Source of the DNA: UBA6022 sp035704495
GTDB lineage: Bacteria > Patescibacteriota > Saccharimonadia > Saccharimonadales > Saccharimonadaceae
Assembly (NCBI GenBank): GCA_035704495.1
Contig: DASSWW010000060.1
Location: 1 to 32,095 of the forward strand
Length of the DNA stretch: 32,095 bases
Direction of reading: 5' to 3'
Shown here: positions 8,080 through 15,849 of the stretch, one piece after another
Numbering within the stretch: position 1 is the first letter of the stretch
How the letters are laid out: every line of letters begins with the position of its first letter
Translations under genes and position numbers: made by a program
Notes under the pieces: model-generated
The model's database searches: none
The model's input: only the letters and a program-made list of their open reading frames with translations
What the model was told of the DNA's origin: nothing

Positions 8080-8855
8080 TGGCTGGCCCAAATAAATCAT
8101 TAGGCCAACACTGGTTGCGTGATCGTGACGTCCTGGCACATATCGCTGATTGTGCCGAATTAAAAGCAGACGATGCCGTGCTAGAAATCGGTCCAGGCTT
8201 GGGCACATTGACCAGTGAGTTGCTACGTCGCAGCAAAAAAGTCGTAGCAGTTGAATTTGACGAAGATTTAGCTCGTAAATTGCCGGCTCAGTTTCCGGGC
8301 AAAGATTTGACCGTCGTCCAAAGCGACATATTATCGTTTGACTTGTCGCAACTGCCCGCTGGCTATAAAGTCGTAGCAAACGTTCCCTATTACATCACCA
8401 GTAAAATTGTAAAATTATTAATGACCGCCACCAACAAACCGGCAATCAGCGTGTTGTTGGTTCAAAAAGAAGTCGCCGAACGTCTGGCGGCGCATCCGGG
8501 CGATATGAGCATTTTAGCAGTCAGCGCCCAACTTTTTGCCGAAGTCAGCCTGGGTAATGTCGTTGGCGCCGCACTGTTTACACCGCCACCAAAAGTGGAT
8601 AGTCAGGTGGTTATTTTAAAAACGCGCACCACGCCATTTTTGACTGAAGTATCCGAAAAAGATTTTTTTCGTGTCGTCAAAGCTGGCTTTTCTGCCAAAC
8701 GCAAAATGCTTCGCTCCAGCTTGTCTGGCGGATTAAATATAGCAAAAGACCAAGCTGAACAATATTTATCAGCCGCATCAATTGATCCAAACGCGCGGGC
8801 CGAAAGCCTATCGCTTGATCAGTGGCAGACACTTACGAGGGTAGTGTGTGATTGA
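8079..8855 (+). CDS. rsmA: 16S rRNA dimethyladenosine transferase RsmA/KsgA
   Basis: Dimethylates two adjacent adenosines in the 3' hairpin of 16S rRNA from S-adenosylmethionine during 30S assembly. The start is the ATG overlapping the rpf stop (TAATG), which gives 258 residues beginning MAGPNKSLGQHWL, the canonical KsgA N-terminus (SLGQ..L). The longer frame to 8028 would overlap the upstream gene and adds no family similarity. Motifs: VLEIGPGLGTLTSELL (SAM-binding motif I, about 34-49), VQSDILSFD (acidic loop) and NVPY at 101-104 (the N-X-P-Y/F catalytic motif of adenine-N6 methylases), then a helical C-terminal domain with FSAKRKMLRSSL. The next gene overlaps by 8 nt, so the rpf-like gene, rsmA and the YfiH-family gene form one operon. 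Confidence 0.96.
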   Translation: MAGPNKSLGQHWLRDRDVLAHIADCAELKADDAVLEIGPGLGTLTSELLRRSKKVVAVEFDEDLARKLPAQFPGKDLTVVQSDILSFDLSQLPAGYKVVANVPYYITSKIVKLLMTATNKPAISVLLVQKEVAERLAAHPGDMSILAVSAQLFAEVSLGNVVGAALFTPPPKVDSQVVILKTRTTPFLTEVSEKDFFRVVKAGFSAKRKMLRSSLSGGLNIAKDQAEQYLSAASIDPNARAESLSLDQWQTLTRVVCD

Positions 8856-9555
8856 CGCTCATCAACCAACTATTTTTGGCAATCAGCTTATCGTCGGGCT
8901 TTCGTCGGTCGACAATGGCAATATGCGTTTTGCGCGTGGCGACGATGCAGAAACTCGTCAAAACCGTATCAACTTTTTAACACAAGTTGGTATCGATCCA
9001 ATTGAAGCAACATTGCTACAGGTGACGTATGAAAACGTGACTGACTTTACTCGCTATCAAGTAATCGACGATGACAGTCAAGGCGAAGGGATGTTGGAAC
9101 CAGTTTCTAGTATAGAAGCCGATGCGCTGGTGGTAACGCGACCCGATCACGCTATCTTTTTGCCACTAGCTGATTGTGTTGGTGCAATAGTGTACGATCC
9201 TGTTGCAGAAATTTTGATGGTGTCGCATTTGGGTCGTCATAGCGTTGAAGCACAAGGTGCGTTTAAAAGTGTGCGCTATTTACAGCAACAATTTGGCAGC
9301 GTGCCAACAGATTTGCAAATATGGTTAAGCCCCGCTGTGGGAAGTGATAGCTACCCATTGCAAGCGTTCGACAATCATAGTTTGCAAGAAGTGGTGATAG
9401 AGCAGTTATTACGAGCAGGTGTGGCATTTGACCAAATCGAAGCAAGTAGTGTCGATACCGCCGAAGATGATAACTATTTTTCACACAGTCAGCACCTGGC
9501 TGGTACGCAACTTTCCGACGGACGTTTTGCGATTGTCGCGATGATGCCCGAATAA
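8848..9555 (+). CDS. YfiH/PgeF (laccase-domain, Cu-oxidase_4) family protein with altered metal site
   Basis: Members of this family are cytoplasmic zinc-dependent purine nucleoside phosphorylase/deaminases or peptidoglycan-editing factors. The 235 residues contain the core signatures LPLADCVGAIVYDP (Cys110), MVSHLGRHS (His127, where the family has HAGWRG), the mid-protein SPAVG and the C-terminal DGRFAIVAMM. The first metal ligand, His in the family's QVHG, is not present: the corresponding segment reads LQVTYENV. That loss and the missing WRG suggest changed or lost activity. It starts at GTG 8848, overlapping rsmA by 8 nt after a GAGGG ribosome binding site, so it belongs to the rpf-rsmA operon. 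It ends 9 nt before the convergent membrane-protein gene; I see no strong terminator between them. Confidence 0.82.
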   Translation: MIDAHQPTIFGNQLIVGLSSVDNGNMRFARGDDAETRQNRINFLTQVGIDPIEATLLQVTYENVTDFTRYQVIDDDSQGEGMLEPVSSIEADALVVTRPDHAIFLPLADCVGAIVYDPVAEILMVSHLGRHSVEAQGAFKSVRYLQQQFGSVPTDLQIWLSPAVGSDSYPLQAFDNHSLQEVVIEQLLRAGVAFDQIEASSVDTAEDDNYFSHSQHLAGTQLSDGRFAIVAMMPE

Positions 9556-9564
9556 TCAGCGAAG

Positions 9565-10614
9565 TTATTGAGCCCGTTCTTGTTTTTCAAATTCGGATTG
9601 GTTAAAAACCTGTACCGAATCAACGCTATGCTGTAATTTGTAGCAGACGTCGCCTGCGGGGTGCGAACTAACCGAACTAAGGTATTCTGAATAGCCATTC
9701 GTGCTGCGATAGCTGTTGTATGGTGCGGTCGAAGTGTGTGTATAGGTAACACATAATTGGTAGCGCAAGGCTCCATCGGTCGGCGCAGGTTGCTCTGGTT
9801 CGTAACGCACTAAATTATCGCTAATCAGAATAGCTGCATCACTGCTATTTATCGATATATCAGACAGTTTGTCTGGCAGGGCCTTATTACTGTCGATGTA
9901 TTCATCAACACCACTTTCGATATAAAACAAATTACTTTCAATTAATCGATCTTGTTTTGTTGCAAGTGATTGAGCGAACGGTCCAGTGATACTCAGGATG
10001 ATAAAGACACCCGTCACAACCAGCATGACGATGCTGTAAACGAATGGTACTTTTAGGCTGGGTTTGAACGGATTGAGCGTCCGCAAAAAGGTTAGTCCGT
10101 ACAGTATTGCGACGATTAAAAAGCTACAAATGGCGGCAATATTGCTATTCATCGAATCGCCACTGTTAAGCATTAGCTGGACTAACGAAAAGATACTCGC
10201 GATCAATGCCCCAATCGCAAACAGTGCAAAAATAACCGCATGTATGACCATAACCACCATGCCAGCACCCTGCTTTTTTTGGACTTCGTGTTTGCGGTAG
10301 AAAAAATCACATATCAACGAAATCGGCAGCAGCACCAAGATAGCGGCTAACACATACGGAATCGTCTCGCTGGTATCGGTTTGGTTAATCAAATTATAAA
10401 TGACGACAAAGGTTAAAACTGACAGTGCCAGTAATGCCCAGCCCCAAAAAGCATAGGTCAGCCACTGCAATACCAACATACCAGGCGATATGCCGGGTTT
10501 GGCCGCGGAAGAGGGGGTAGCTGCCGGCTGCGTATCTGGCGTTGCTGCTGATTCTGGTTTAGTGTTTTGCTTGGCAGTCGGTTCTTCGGTGTCGGGCGAT
10601 GGATTGTTGTTCAT
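9565..10614 (-). CDS. Five-helix integral membrane protein with extracytoplasmic C-terminal domain (unknown)
   Basis: I do not recognise a characterised function; the membrane part is reminiscent of DUF5671-type proteins, but only weakly. The 349 residues start with about 45 hydrophilic residues rich in Pro, Thr and Ala. Five hydrophobic segments follow, at about 46-76, 84-105, 117-149, 158-178 and 189-213. The remaining 135 residues are soluble, with Cys288 and Cys324 available for a disulfide, consistent with an outside location if the N-terminus is inside. It is transcribed away from metG from a promoter near 10643-10671 (minus) with an AAGGAT ribosome binding site 10 nt before the ATG. 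It is convergent with the YfiH-family gene. It is a single-gene unit with no neighbour on its strand. Confidence 0.85.
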   Translation of the reverse strand: MNNNPSPDTEEPTAKQNTKPESAATPDTQPAATPSSAAKPGISPGMLVLQWLTYAFWGWALLALSVLTFVVIYNLINQTDTSETIPYVLAAILVLLPISLICDFFYRKHEVQKKQGAGMVVMVIHAVIFALFAIGALIASIFSLVQLMLNSGDSMNSNIAAICSFLIVAILYGLTFLRTLNPFKPSLKVPFVYSIVMLVVTGVFIILSITGPFAQSLATKQDRLIESNLFYIESGVDEYIDSNKALPDKLSDISINSSDAAILISDNLVRYEPEQPAPTDGALRYQLCVTYTHTSTAPYNSYRSTNGYSEYLSSVSSHPAGDVCYKLQHSVDSVQVFNQSEFEKQERAQ

Positions 10615-10642
10615 GTGTTAGTATCATCCTTATGTTTTTCTT

Positions 10643-10671
10643 ATCATACGCTACGCGGCGGTGAATGCAAA
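10643..10671 (-). promoter_or_regulatory. Probable promoter of the five-helix membrane protein
   Basis: On the minus strand, TTTGCA (10671-10666), a 17-nt spacer and TATGAT (10648-10643). Start predicted near 10636, with an AAGGAT Shine-Dalgarno at 10630-10625. Confidence 0.45.
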
Positions 10672-10700
10672 TAGTCAGAACGATCTGGATCGCGCAGTAG

Positions 10701-10729
10701 TCTATTTATTGTATCGGGCAATAAATAGA
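10701..10729. repeat. Perfect 11-bp inverted repeat in the metG upstream region
   Basis: TCTATTTATTG (10701-10711) and CAATAAATAGA (10719-10729) are exact reverse complements separated by 7 nt. The repeat lies between the two divergent promoters, about 65 bp upstream of the metG -10 and outside the predicted metG transcript. There is no T-tract, so it is not a terminator; a protein-binding operator is the simplest reading. Confidence 0.6.
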
Positions 10730-10793
10730 TATATCGACACCAAGTACAATCGCCATGGGCAGCGAGCCTAATGCATAACTTGTCTGTCTCTGT

Positions 10794-10799
10794 TATAAT
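10794..10799 (+). promoter_or_regulatory. Extended -10 element of metG
   Basis: TATAAT preceded by TGT, 11 nt before the ATG at 10811. Predicted 5' leader of only about 4-5 nt. No good -35 box; TTGTCT at 10779 is too close. Confidence 0.65.
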
Positions 10800-10810
10800 G
10801 AACAATAATT

Positions 10811-12319
10811 ATGGGTAAAAAATTATACATCACGACCGCCATTCCTTACGTTAACGGCACGCCACATATTGGTAATGCGCTCGACTATTTGTTAGCAGAT
10901 ATTTGGACGCGCTATCAGCAACAAACGGGTAAAGAAGTCCGTTTTCAGGTGGGTACCGACGAACACGGCAACAAAATCGCCACCAAAGCCGCCGAGAATA
11001 GCCTTGATCCAAAAACATATACCGATCAAATGTACGGTAATTTTGAATCGCTCATGAAAAAAGTTGGCGCCAGCTATACTGATTTTATTCGCACCACCGA
11101 CCCGCATCATATTGGTGCCGTGCAATATATTTGGCAAAAATTAGAACCGTATATTTACAAGGGAAGTTATGAAGGTTGGTATTGCCAGGGCTGCGAATCG
11201 TTTGTGACTGACAAAGAAGCAACCGCGAATAATGGTACATGCCCAGATCACAATCAACCATACGAACACCTCAGCGAAGAAAATTATTATCTAAAAACCA
11301 GTGCTTTTACCGATAAAATTCGTGAATCGATTATGAACGGCAAAATGGAAATCGTGCCAGAATTTCGCAAAAAAGAATTTTTAGAGTTAATCAAAGATGG
11401 CTTGCAAGACGTCAGTATTTCGCGGCCACGCAAAAACTTGTCTTGGGGTGTGCCTGTACCGGGTGATCCTGACCAAATTATGTACGTCTGGATTGATGCG
11501 CTGGCTAATTATATTACCGTCCTTGGCTATCCCGACAAAGAGGGCTGGAAAGAGTATTGGCCAGCCGATGTGCAGGTGATTGGCAAAGATATTTTGCGCT
11601 TTCACGCTGGGATTCAGCCGGCTATGTTGCTAGGACTAGGCTTGCCATTGCCAAAAAAACTATTGGTCCACGGCCATATTAACGTCGGTAATGTCAAAAT
11701 GAGTAAATCAGTCGGCAACGTGGTTGATCCGAACAAAATTATTGATGAATACGGTTTGGATGCGTTTCGTTATTTCTTTGCACGTCACATTCCGACGCTT
11801 GATGACGGCGATTTTACCTGGGAAAAGTTTGAATCTGCCTATAATACCGAACTTGGCAACGACCTTGGCAATTTAATCTCGCGCGTATCCAGCATGATTA
11901 CCCGCTATCAAAGTGGCGTTATTGGTGATGCGCCGCAAGCTGATCATGATATGAAACCTTATTTTGACGCCATGAAAAACCTGCAGTTTAATCAGGCAAT
12001 TGATAACGTATGGCTGACGATTCGTTCGCTGAACAAATACATTGAAATGGTCAAACCGTGGGAAATCGCGAAAAAGCGCGAAACCGAACCAGAATCCGCT
12101 GCGCATTTAGCAGAAGTTTTGGGCCATGCCGTCGGTACCTTGCTGCAAGTTGGCAATCAACTGACACCGTTTTTGCCAGATACGGCTGAGGTTATTAAGC
12201 GAACATTTGATTCCGGCGTGATTGTTCCACTGGACAAACCAGGTGGGTTGTTTCCAAAAATCTATCAATATTCTGCTGATCCGCGAGCAGCAACCCCAGC
12301 GCCAGCAAAAGAGGCGTAA
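10811..12319 (+). CDS. metG: Methionyl-tRNA synthetase
   Basis: Charges tRNA-Met with methionine (class I synthetase, cytoplasm). The HIGH-type motif is PHIGN at 18-22 and KMSKS is at 296-300. The connective peptide has a single zinc knuckle, Cys125-x2-Cys128 and Cys144-x2-His147, like the Thermus-type enzyme rather than the double-knuckle E. coli type. The 502 residues end soon after the anticodon-binding helical domain (motif SLNKYIEMVKPWEIAKK), so the C-terminal tRNA-binding appendage found in longer MetRS proteins is absent. The mRNA should be nearly leaderless, because TATAAT lies 11 nt before the ATG. tatD begins on the next base after the stop, so the two are co-transcribed. Confidence 0.97.
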   Translation: MGKKLYITTAIPYVNGTPHIGNALDYLLADIWTRYQQQTGKEVRFQVGTDEHGNKIATKAAENSLDPKTYTDQMYGNFESLMKKVGASYTDFIRTTDPHHIGAVQYIWQKLEPYIYKGSYEGWYCQGCESFVTDKEATANNGTCPDHNQPYEHLSEENYYLKTSAFTDKIRESIMNGKMEIVPEFRKKEFLELIKDGLQDVSISRPRKNLSWGVPVPGDPDQIMYVWIDALANYITVLGYPDKEGWKEYWPADVQVIGKDILRFHAGIQPAMLLGLGLPLPKKLLVHGHINVGNVKMSKSVGNVVDPNKIIDEYGLDAFRYFFARHIPTLDDGDFTWEKFESAYNTELGNDLGNLISRVSSMITRYQSGVIGDAPQADHDMKPYFDAMKNLQFNQAIDNVWLTIRSLNKYIEMVKPWEIAKKRETEPESAAHLAEVLGHAVGTLLQVGNQLTPFLPDTAEVIKRTFDSGVIVPLDKPGGLFPKIYQYSADPRAATPAPAKEA

Positions 12320-13183
12320 ATGCTGATTGATACACATTGCCATATTCACGAGGCAAGTTATCCGCTTGATGCTGGTGACGTTTTGCAGCATGCTCGTAGT
12401 AATGGGGTAGAAAAACTAATTTGCGTCGGTACTAATATGCAAAGTTCGCGTGAAGCGCTAACCTTTGCCGCGGCGCATGAACGAGTTTTTGCATCAATTG
12501 GCGTGCATCCGCATGATGTCAAAGATGGATACGAAGAGATTAAAGATTTACTGCTTGCGGGTCCTGTCGCCGAGTCCGCCCCTGATTTTCGTTCGATTAC
12601 GAACGCAAAATCGGGCGCTGCCCCGCTCGGCGCCACCCGCGGCGACCAAAGCAGGCTAGTGGCAATCGGCGAGATCGGTCTAGATTATTTTTACACACAC
12701 AGCCCGCGCCAGCTGCAAATCAAAGCCTTGCAGGTGCAAATCGAACTGGCACTTGCACATGATCTACCAATTATTTTTCATGTTCGGGATGCGTCTTCCC
12801 CAGAACAGCGCGGATCCGTTTGGCGTGATTTCTGGCCGATACTTGATAATTACCAGGGTATTCGTGGAGTACTGCATAGTTTTAGCGATACGCAGGCTAA
12901 CTTGGACGAAGCATTACGCCGTGGATTATACATCGGTGTGAACGGTATTAGTACTTTTACAAAAGACGCAGCACAACAACGGATGTTTGCGCAGATTCCA
13001 TTAGAAAAATTATTACTCGAAACAGACGCGCCGTTCTTGACACCCGTTCCCTTACGTGGTAATGTGAATGAGCCAGCATTTGTAAGACAAGTAGCCGAAC
13101 ATCATGCGACAATCCGAGGATTAACGCTTGACGACATCGCTACGGCAACGTCGACAAATGCTCATGCGTTATTCGCACTCTAA
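12320..13183 (+). CDS. tatD: TatD-family metal-dependent DNase
   Basis: Amidohydrolase-fold nuclease acting on DNA 3' ends or damaged DNA. Metal-binding residues are all visible in the 287 residues: His6/His8 in DTHCHIHE, Glu118 in VAIGEIGLDY, His154 in FHVRD, His186 in LHSFS and Asp236 in LLETDAPFLTP. The family usually has about 255-265 residues; the excess is an insert at about 82-111, between GVHPHD and AIGEIGLDY, encoded by a palindromic GC-rich stretch (see repeat at 12566-12634). It starts immediately after the metG stop with no ribosome binding site of its own beyond the metG 3' end, a common metG-tatD pairing in bacteria. The insert keeps the frame and lies on a surface loop in the family fold, so activity is probably retained. 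Confidence 0.95.
   Translation: MLIDTHCHIHEASYPLDAGDVLQHARSNGVEKLICVGTNMQSSREALTFAAAHERVFASIGVHPHDVKDGYEEIKDLLLAGPVAESAPDFRSITNAKSGAAPLGATRGDQSRLVAIGEIGLDYFYTHSPRQLQIKALQVQIELALAHDLPIIFHVRDASSPEQRGSVWRDFWPILDNYQGIRGVLHSFSDTQANLDEALRRGLYIGVNGISTFTKDAAQQRMFAQIPLEKLLLETDAPFLTPVPLRGNVNEPAFVRQVAEHHATIRGLTLDDIATATSTNAHALFAL
12566..12634. repeat. Imperfect palindrome inside tatD
   Basis: The inner stem GATTTTCGTTCG (12584-12595) pairs with 12600-12612 around an ATTA loop, with one bulged C. The outer stem GTCGCCGAG (12566-12574) pairs with CTCGGCGCC (12626-12634) with one mismatch. The palindrome encodes about residues 83-105 of TatD, an insert not found in typical members. It is an in-frame palindromic insertion like those known in Rickettsia, though relatedness is not implied. 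Confidence 0.6.
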
Positions 13184-13238
13184 TTTCAAAACAAACAGTA
13201 AAACACACCAACTTTAATAAATTAAGTGGGATTTTACT

Positions 13239-13610
13239 ATGTCACCAGAACAATCTATGGCACCAACCTACGAACAACTTAACAGATCAGCTGCGCCTGA
13301 CCTTCAGGACGGCGATGATGATTTTCACGCAAGTAACCTCCCGTCTATGGAAGAATTACGTGCTCGTGCGGATATTGCCGAAGCAACTCGAATAATGAGC
13401 GGAGAACCAGAAGTAACGCCACAAGTCGAAAAGATTCGTCTGGCACCGTGGCAAGAAATTCATAAAATTGGTCGGGCTGTCCTCGACTTTCGCATGGGAA
13501 GAGTACGCGAGGATCAAGATAAATTTGATCTTAGCGAGGAAGACGCGTTGGATCCAACAATGTTTGTCACACCAAAACCTGACACTACTGGTTTGAACAG
13601 AGACGTCTAG
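13239..13610 (+). CDS. Small acidic protein of unknown function
   Basis: I do not recognise this family. The 123 residues are hydrophilic and acidic in the first third (DLQDGDDDFHASN), with a central helical stretch (MEELRARADIAEATRIMSGE) and a more basic segment (KIRLAPWQEIHKIGRAVLDFRMGRVRE) before another acidic end. There is no signal peptide, membrane helix, metal motif or repeat. Codon use looks like the neighbours, which supports a real gene. The ATG follows AAGTGGG with an 8-nt gap, a plausible ribosome binding site, and TTTAAT at 13213-13218 is a weak candidate -10. It lies between tatD and another unknown gene, 25 nt upstream of the latter. The stop-to-start spacing allows co-transcription, but nothing ties it to a pathway. 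Confidence 0.75.
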   Translation: MSPEQSMAPTYEQLNRSAAPDLQDGDDDFHASNLPSMEELRARADIAEATRIMSGEPEVTPQVEKIRLAPWQEIHKIGRAVLDFRMGRVREDQDKFDLSEEDALDPTMFVTPKPDTTGLNRDV

Positions 13611-13635
13611 ATTTAGCATTACATAGAAACTAATC

Positions 13636-14073
13636 ATGAGTAGCCTTTTTAAAAAAGCATTAGAATTGATCGTTGGCGAGTCGGATGACGGCGCCATCAC
13701 ACTTCGCATGCCAAAAAAACACCTGTTCCGCAAATTTAGCGAGCGCGAACTGATTCAGCTGGAAAGCGAAATCGGTGCTACGTTATTTGGCCCGATTCCA
13801 CACGGTCATCGCCGAGAATTTTTTTGTTTGGATGAAAATACCTGGATTTGGTACGAAGAAGGTCCGAACCCTACAACTGGTGCCCACGAAGAGGTCACCA
13901 CGCGCTACGAAGTGCACGATAATGGCATTCTAAAAGTGCAGGATGGTTCGCGTTATACTTTTATCGAGGGTGCCGAGCTTGACAATCTGGTGGTTGCAAC
14001 ACGTATGTACTACGAACAAGTCGCGCGTGGTATTTACAAACGTGATCCACAAACCGGTAATATGATTTCGTAA
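13636..14073 (+). CDS. Conserved-looking hypothetical protein, 145 residues
   Basis: No family recognised. The protein is soluble, without signal peptide or membrane segment. Its middle looks like an alternating beta structure (GPIPHGHRREFFCLDENTW, then TRYEVHDNGILKVQDGSRY), followed by a helix (GAELDNLVVATRMYYEQVARG) and a basic end with YKRDPQTG. The pattern of aromatic strands ending in a helix resembles a small alpha+beta domain, but I cannot name it. It starts with ATG 25 nt after the previous small gene, without a clear ribosome binding site. It ends 19 nt before the cysteine desulfurase, whose promoter begins inside that gap. Base composition matches the region. Confidence 0.8.
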   Translation: MSSLFKKALELIVGESDDGAITLRMPKKHLFRKFSERELIQLESEIGATLFGPIPHGHRREFFCLDENTWIWYEEGPNPTTGAHEEVTTRYEVHDNGILKVQDGSRYTFIEGAELDNLVVATRMYYEQVARGIYKRDPQTGNMIS

Positions 14074-14079
14074 CTTTGT

Positions 14080-14085
14080 TATACT
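14080..14085 (+). promoter_or_regulatory. Extended -10 of the cysteine desulfurase operon, leaderless spacing
   Basis: TATACT preceded by TGT, 7 nt before the GTG start at 14093. The initiating GTG would sit at or next to +1. Confidence 0.6.
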
Positions 14086-14092
14086 GGTAAGT

Positions 14093-15250
14093 GTGAGAAG
14101 CGACGAATTACTCTATCTTGATCATGCTGCCGCGACGCCGCTGGATGCGCGGGTGTTTCGTGCTATGTCGCCGTATTTTTCAGAACTTTTTTTCAATCCA
14201 TCCAGTCCGTACGCGCCAGCCATTACTGTTCGCCGTGATTATGAATCAGCCAAACAAACCATAGCAAATACAATCGGCGCCAAAGCCGATGAATTAGTCA
14301 TGACAGCGGGGGCGACCGAATCAATCAATCTAGCCTTTAATAGTATTGGCGGCCATATTGTGACAGCTAATATTGAACATCATGCGGTGTTGGCAGCTGC
14401 AAAAAAGTACGACGCGACCATTATTGAAAGTGATGAGCGGGGCATGATAACGACAGATGTAGTACAGGCCGCGATTCGTTCCGACACTCGTTTGGTTAGT
14501 ATTGCGCTTGCGAACAACGAACTCGGCACGGTCCAGCCACTGCGCGACATCGCCGCGATCATCCGGACTGAACGTGAAAACCGTTTAGCGGCAGGCAATA
14601 CGACACCGATTTATTTACATTCTGATGCGTCACAGGGTGCTGGTCAGCTTGATATACATGTTTCGCGCTTAGGGGTGGACTTATTAACACTGAATGCGGG
14701 CAAAATTTATGGCCCTAAACAAGTTGGGTTACTGTGGTCGGCTGGTCATGTTTTTTTACAGCCGCAAATTGTTGGTGGCGGACAAGAAGGCGATCTGCGC
14801 AGTGGGACAGAAAACGTTGCTGGAGTGATTGGCTTTGCAAAAGCAATGGAACTAGCCGACGCTCATCGTAAACACGAAGCCGATCGTTTGCGGACGCTGC
14901 GTGATGATTTGCAGACAAAACTAACGACTGCATTTAATGACGCCATTATTTCTGGTTCGCTAAAACGACGCTTGCCGAGTCATCTGCACATTTCGTTTCC
15001 AGGAATTGATGCCGAGCGGTTGGTATTTGCGTTAGAGCGGCGCGGCGTCATGGTTGCAACGGGTAGTGCTTGCGCAGCCAACAAGGGTACGCGGTCGCAT
15101 GTTCTGACAGCGATTCATCTGCCACCGGAGGTTGCTGATGGCAGTTTGCGCCTGACGCTGGGGCATTTATCAGACGAAGTAACAATCGCCAAGGCTGCGG
15201 TGATTATTATCGAAGAAGTAGCGCGCGAGCGAGAACGGGTAGCGGCATGA
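14093..15250 (+). CDS. Cysteine desulfurase (NifS/IscS family)
   Basis: PLP enzyme that removes sulfur from cysteine as an enzyme persulfide. Visible in 385 residues: LYLDHAAATPLD at the N-terminus, TAGATESINLAF (PLP phosphate loop), the EHHAV histidines 96-97, ALANNELGTVQP, HSDASQGAG, PLP-binding Lys204 in NAGKIYGPKQVG (usually SSHKIYGPKG, so the preceding His is replaced by Gly) and the persulfide Cys327 in GSACAANKG. The Cys loop is of the IscS/NifS length. It starts at GTG 14093 just downstream of a -10 box. The stop overlaps the YdcF-like gene (ATGA), which in turn overlaps mnmA (GTGA). This strongly suggests that the persulfide is delivered to MnmA for tRNA thiolation. No Fe-S scaffold gene is nearby. 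Confidence 0.95.
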   Translation: MRSDELLYLDHAAATPLDARVFRAMSPYFSELFFNPSSPYAPAITVRRDYESAKQTIANTIGAKADELVMTAGATESINLAFNSIGGHIVTANIEHHAVLAAAKKYDATIIESDERGMITTDVVQAAIRSDTRLVSIALANNELGTVQPLRDIAAIIRTERENRLAAGNTTPIYLHSDASQGAGQLDIHVSRLGVDLLTLNAGKIYGPKQVGLLWSAGHVFLQPQIVGGGQEGDLRSGTENVAGVIGFAKAMELADAHRKHEADRLRTLRDDLQTKLTTAFNDAIISGSLKRRLPSHLHISFPGIDAERLVFALERRGVMVATGSACAANKGTRSHVLTAIHLPPEVADGSLRLTLGHLSDEVTIAKAAVIIIEEVARERERVAA

Positions 15251-15849
15251 AAATGATACTTATTTTCATTGTCGGGTTTATCGCAGTTATTGTCGGGCTT
15301 AGCTTTTATCTTGCACCAAATGATTTAGCGGATTGCCAGGCACGCCCGGGTGATACGCCGCCATGTCAAACGGCGGATGCAATTGTGGCAGTGAGTGGTG
15401 GTGACACGCCGGCACGTGCCCGCGAAGCAATTAAATTGTATCATGCAGGTTGGGCGCCAAAACTGATCTTTTCGGGTGCGGCCCAGGACAAATCTGGTCC
15501 CAGTAATGCCGAAGCGATGCTGCGCACAGCCTTAGAAGCCGGCGTACCAAAGGCCGATATTATTACTGAAAACTATAGCGAAACAACCAAACAAAACGCC
15601 GAGAAAACACACAATATATTCGAACAACATAACCTTTCATCGGTTATTTTAGTCACTTCGTCGTACCACCAGCGCCGCGCGAGTTTAGAGTTTCATAAAC
15701 GAGTCGCAGGTACAGTAGCGGTGCGCAATCATCCTGTCGCAGCTGATAATCAATGGTCTAATCTGTGGTGGTTGACGCCAGTGGGTTGGTATTTGGCATT
15801 TAGCGAATCTGCCAAAATCGTTATTTTTTACCTTGGTGGCACAAAGTGA
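15247..15849 (+). CDS. YdcF-like (DUF218) membrane-anchored protein
   Basis: A 200-residue protein with an N-terminal hydrophobic helix (about 3-22) then a DUF218 domain, a Rossmann-like fold found in SanA/YdcF/ElyC envelope proteins. Typical signatures are ADAIVAVSGGD, ARAREAIKLYHAGWAPKLIFSG, the acidic NAEAM segment, ENYSETTKQNAEKT and LVTSSYHQRRA, the last being the conserved YH.RRA motif. The domain would lie outside the cytoplasmic membrane if the helix is an uncleaved signal anchor. Its biochemical role is not settled in the family; envelope or vancomycin-related phenotypes are known for some members. The four-base overlaps with both the desulfurase and mnmA show translational coupling, although a functional link to tRNA thiolation is not obvious. 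Confidence 0.88.
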   Translation: MKMILIFIVGFIAVIVGLSFYLAPNDLADCQARPGDTPPCQTADAIVAVSGGDTPARAREAIKLYHAGWAPKLIFSGAAQDKSGPSNAEAMLRTALEAGVPKADIITENYSETTKQNAEKTHNIFEQHNLSSVILVTSSYHQRRASLEFHKRVAGTVAVRNHPVAADNQWSNLWWLTPVGWYLAFSESAKIVIFYLGGTK

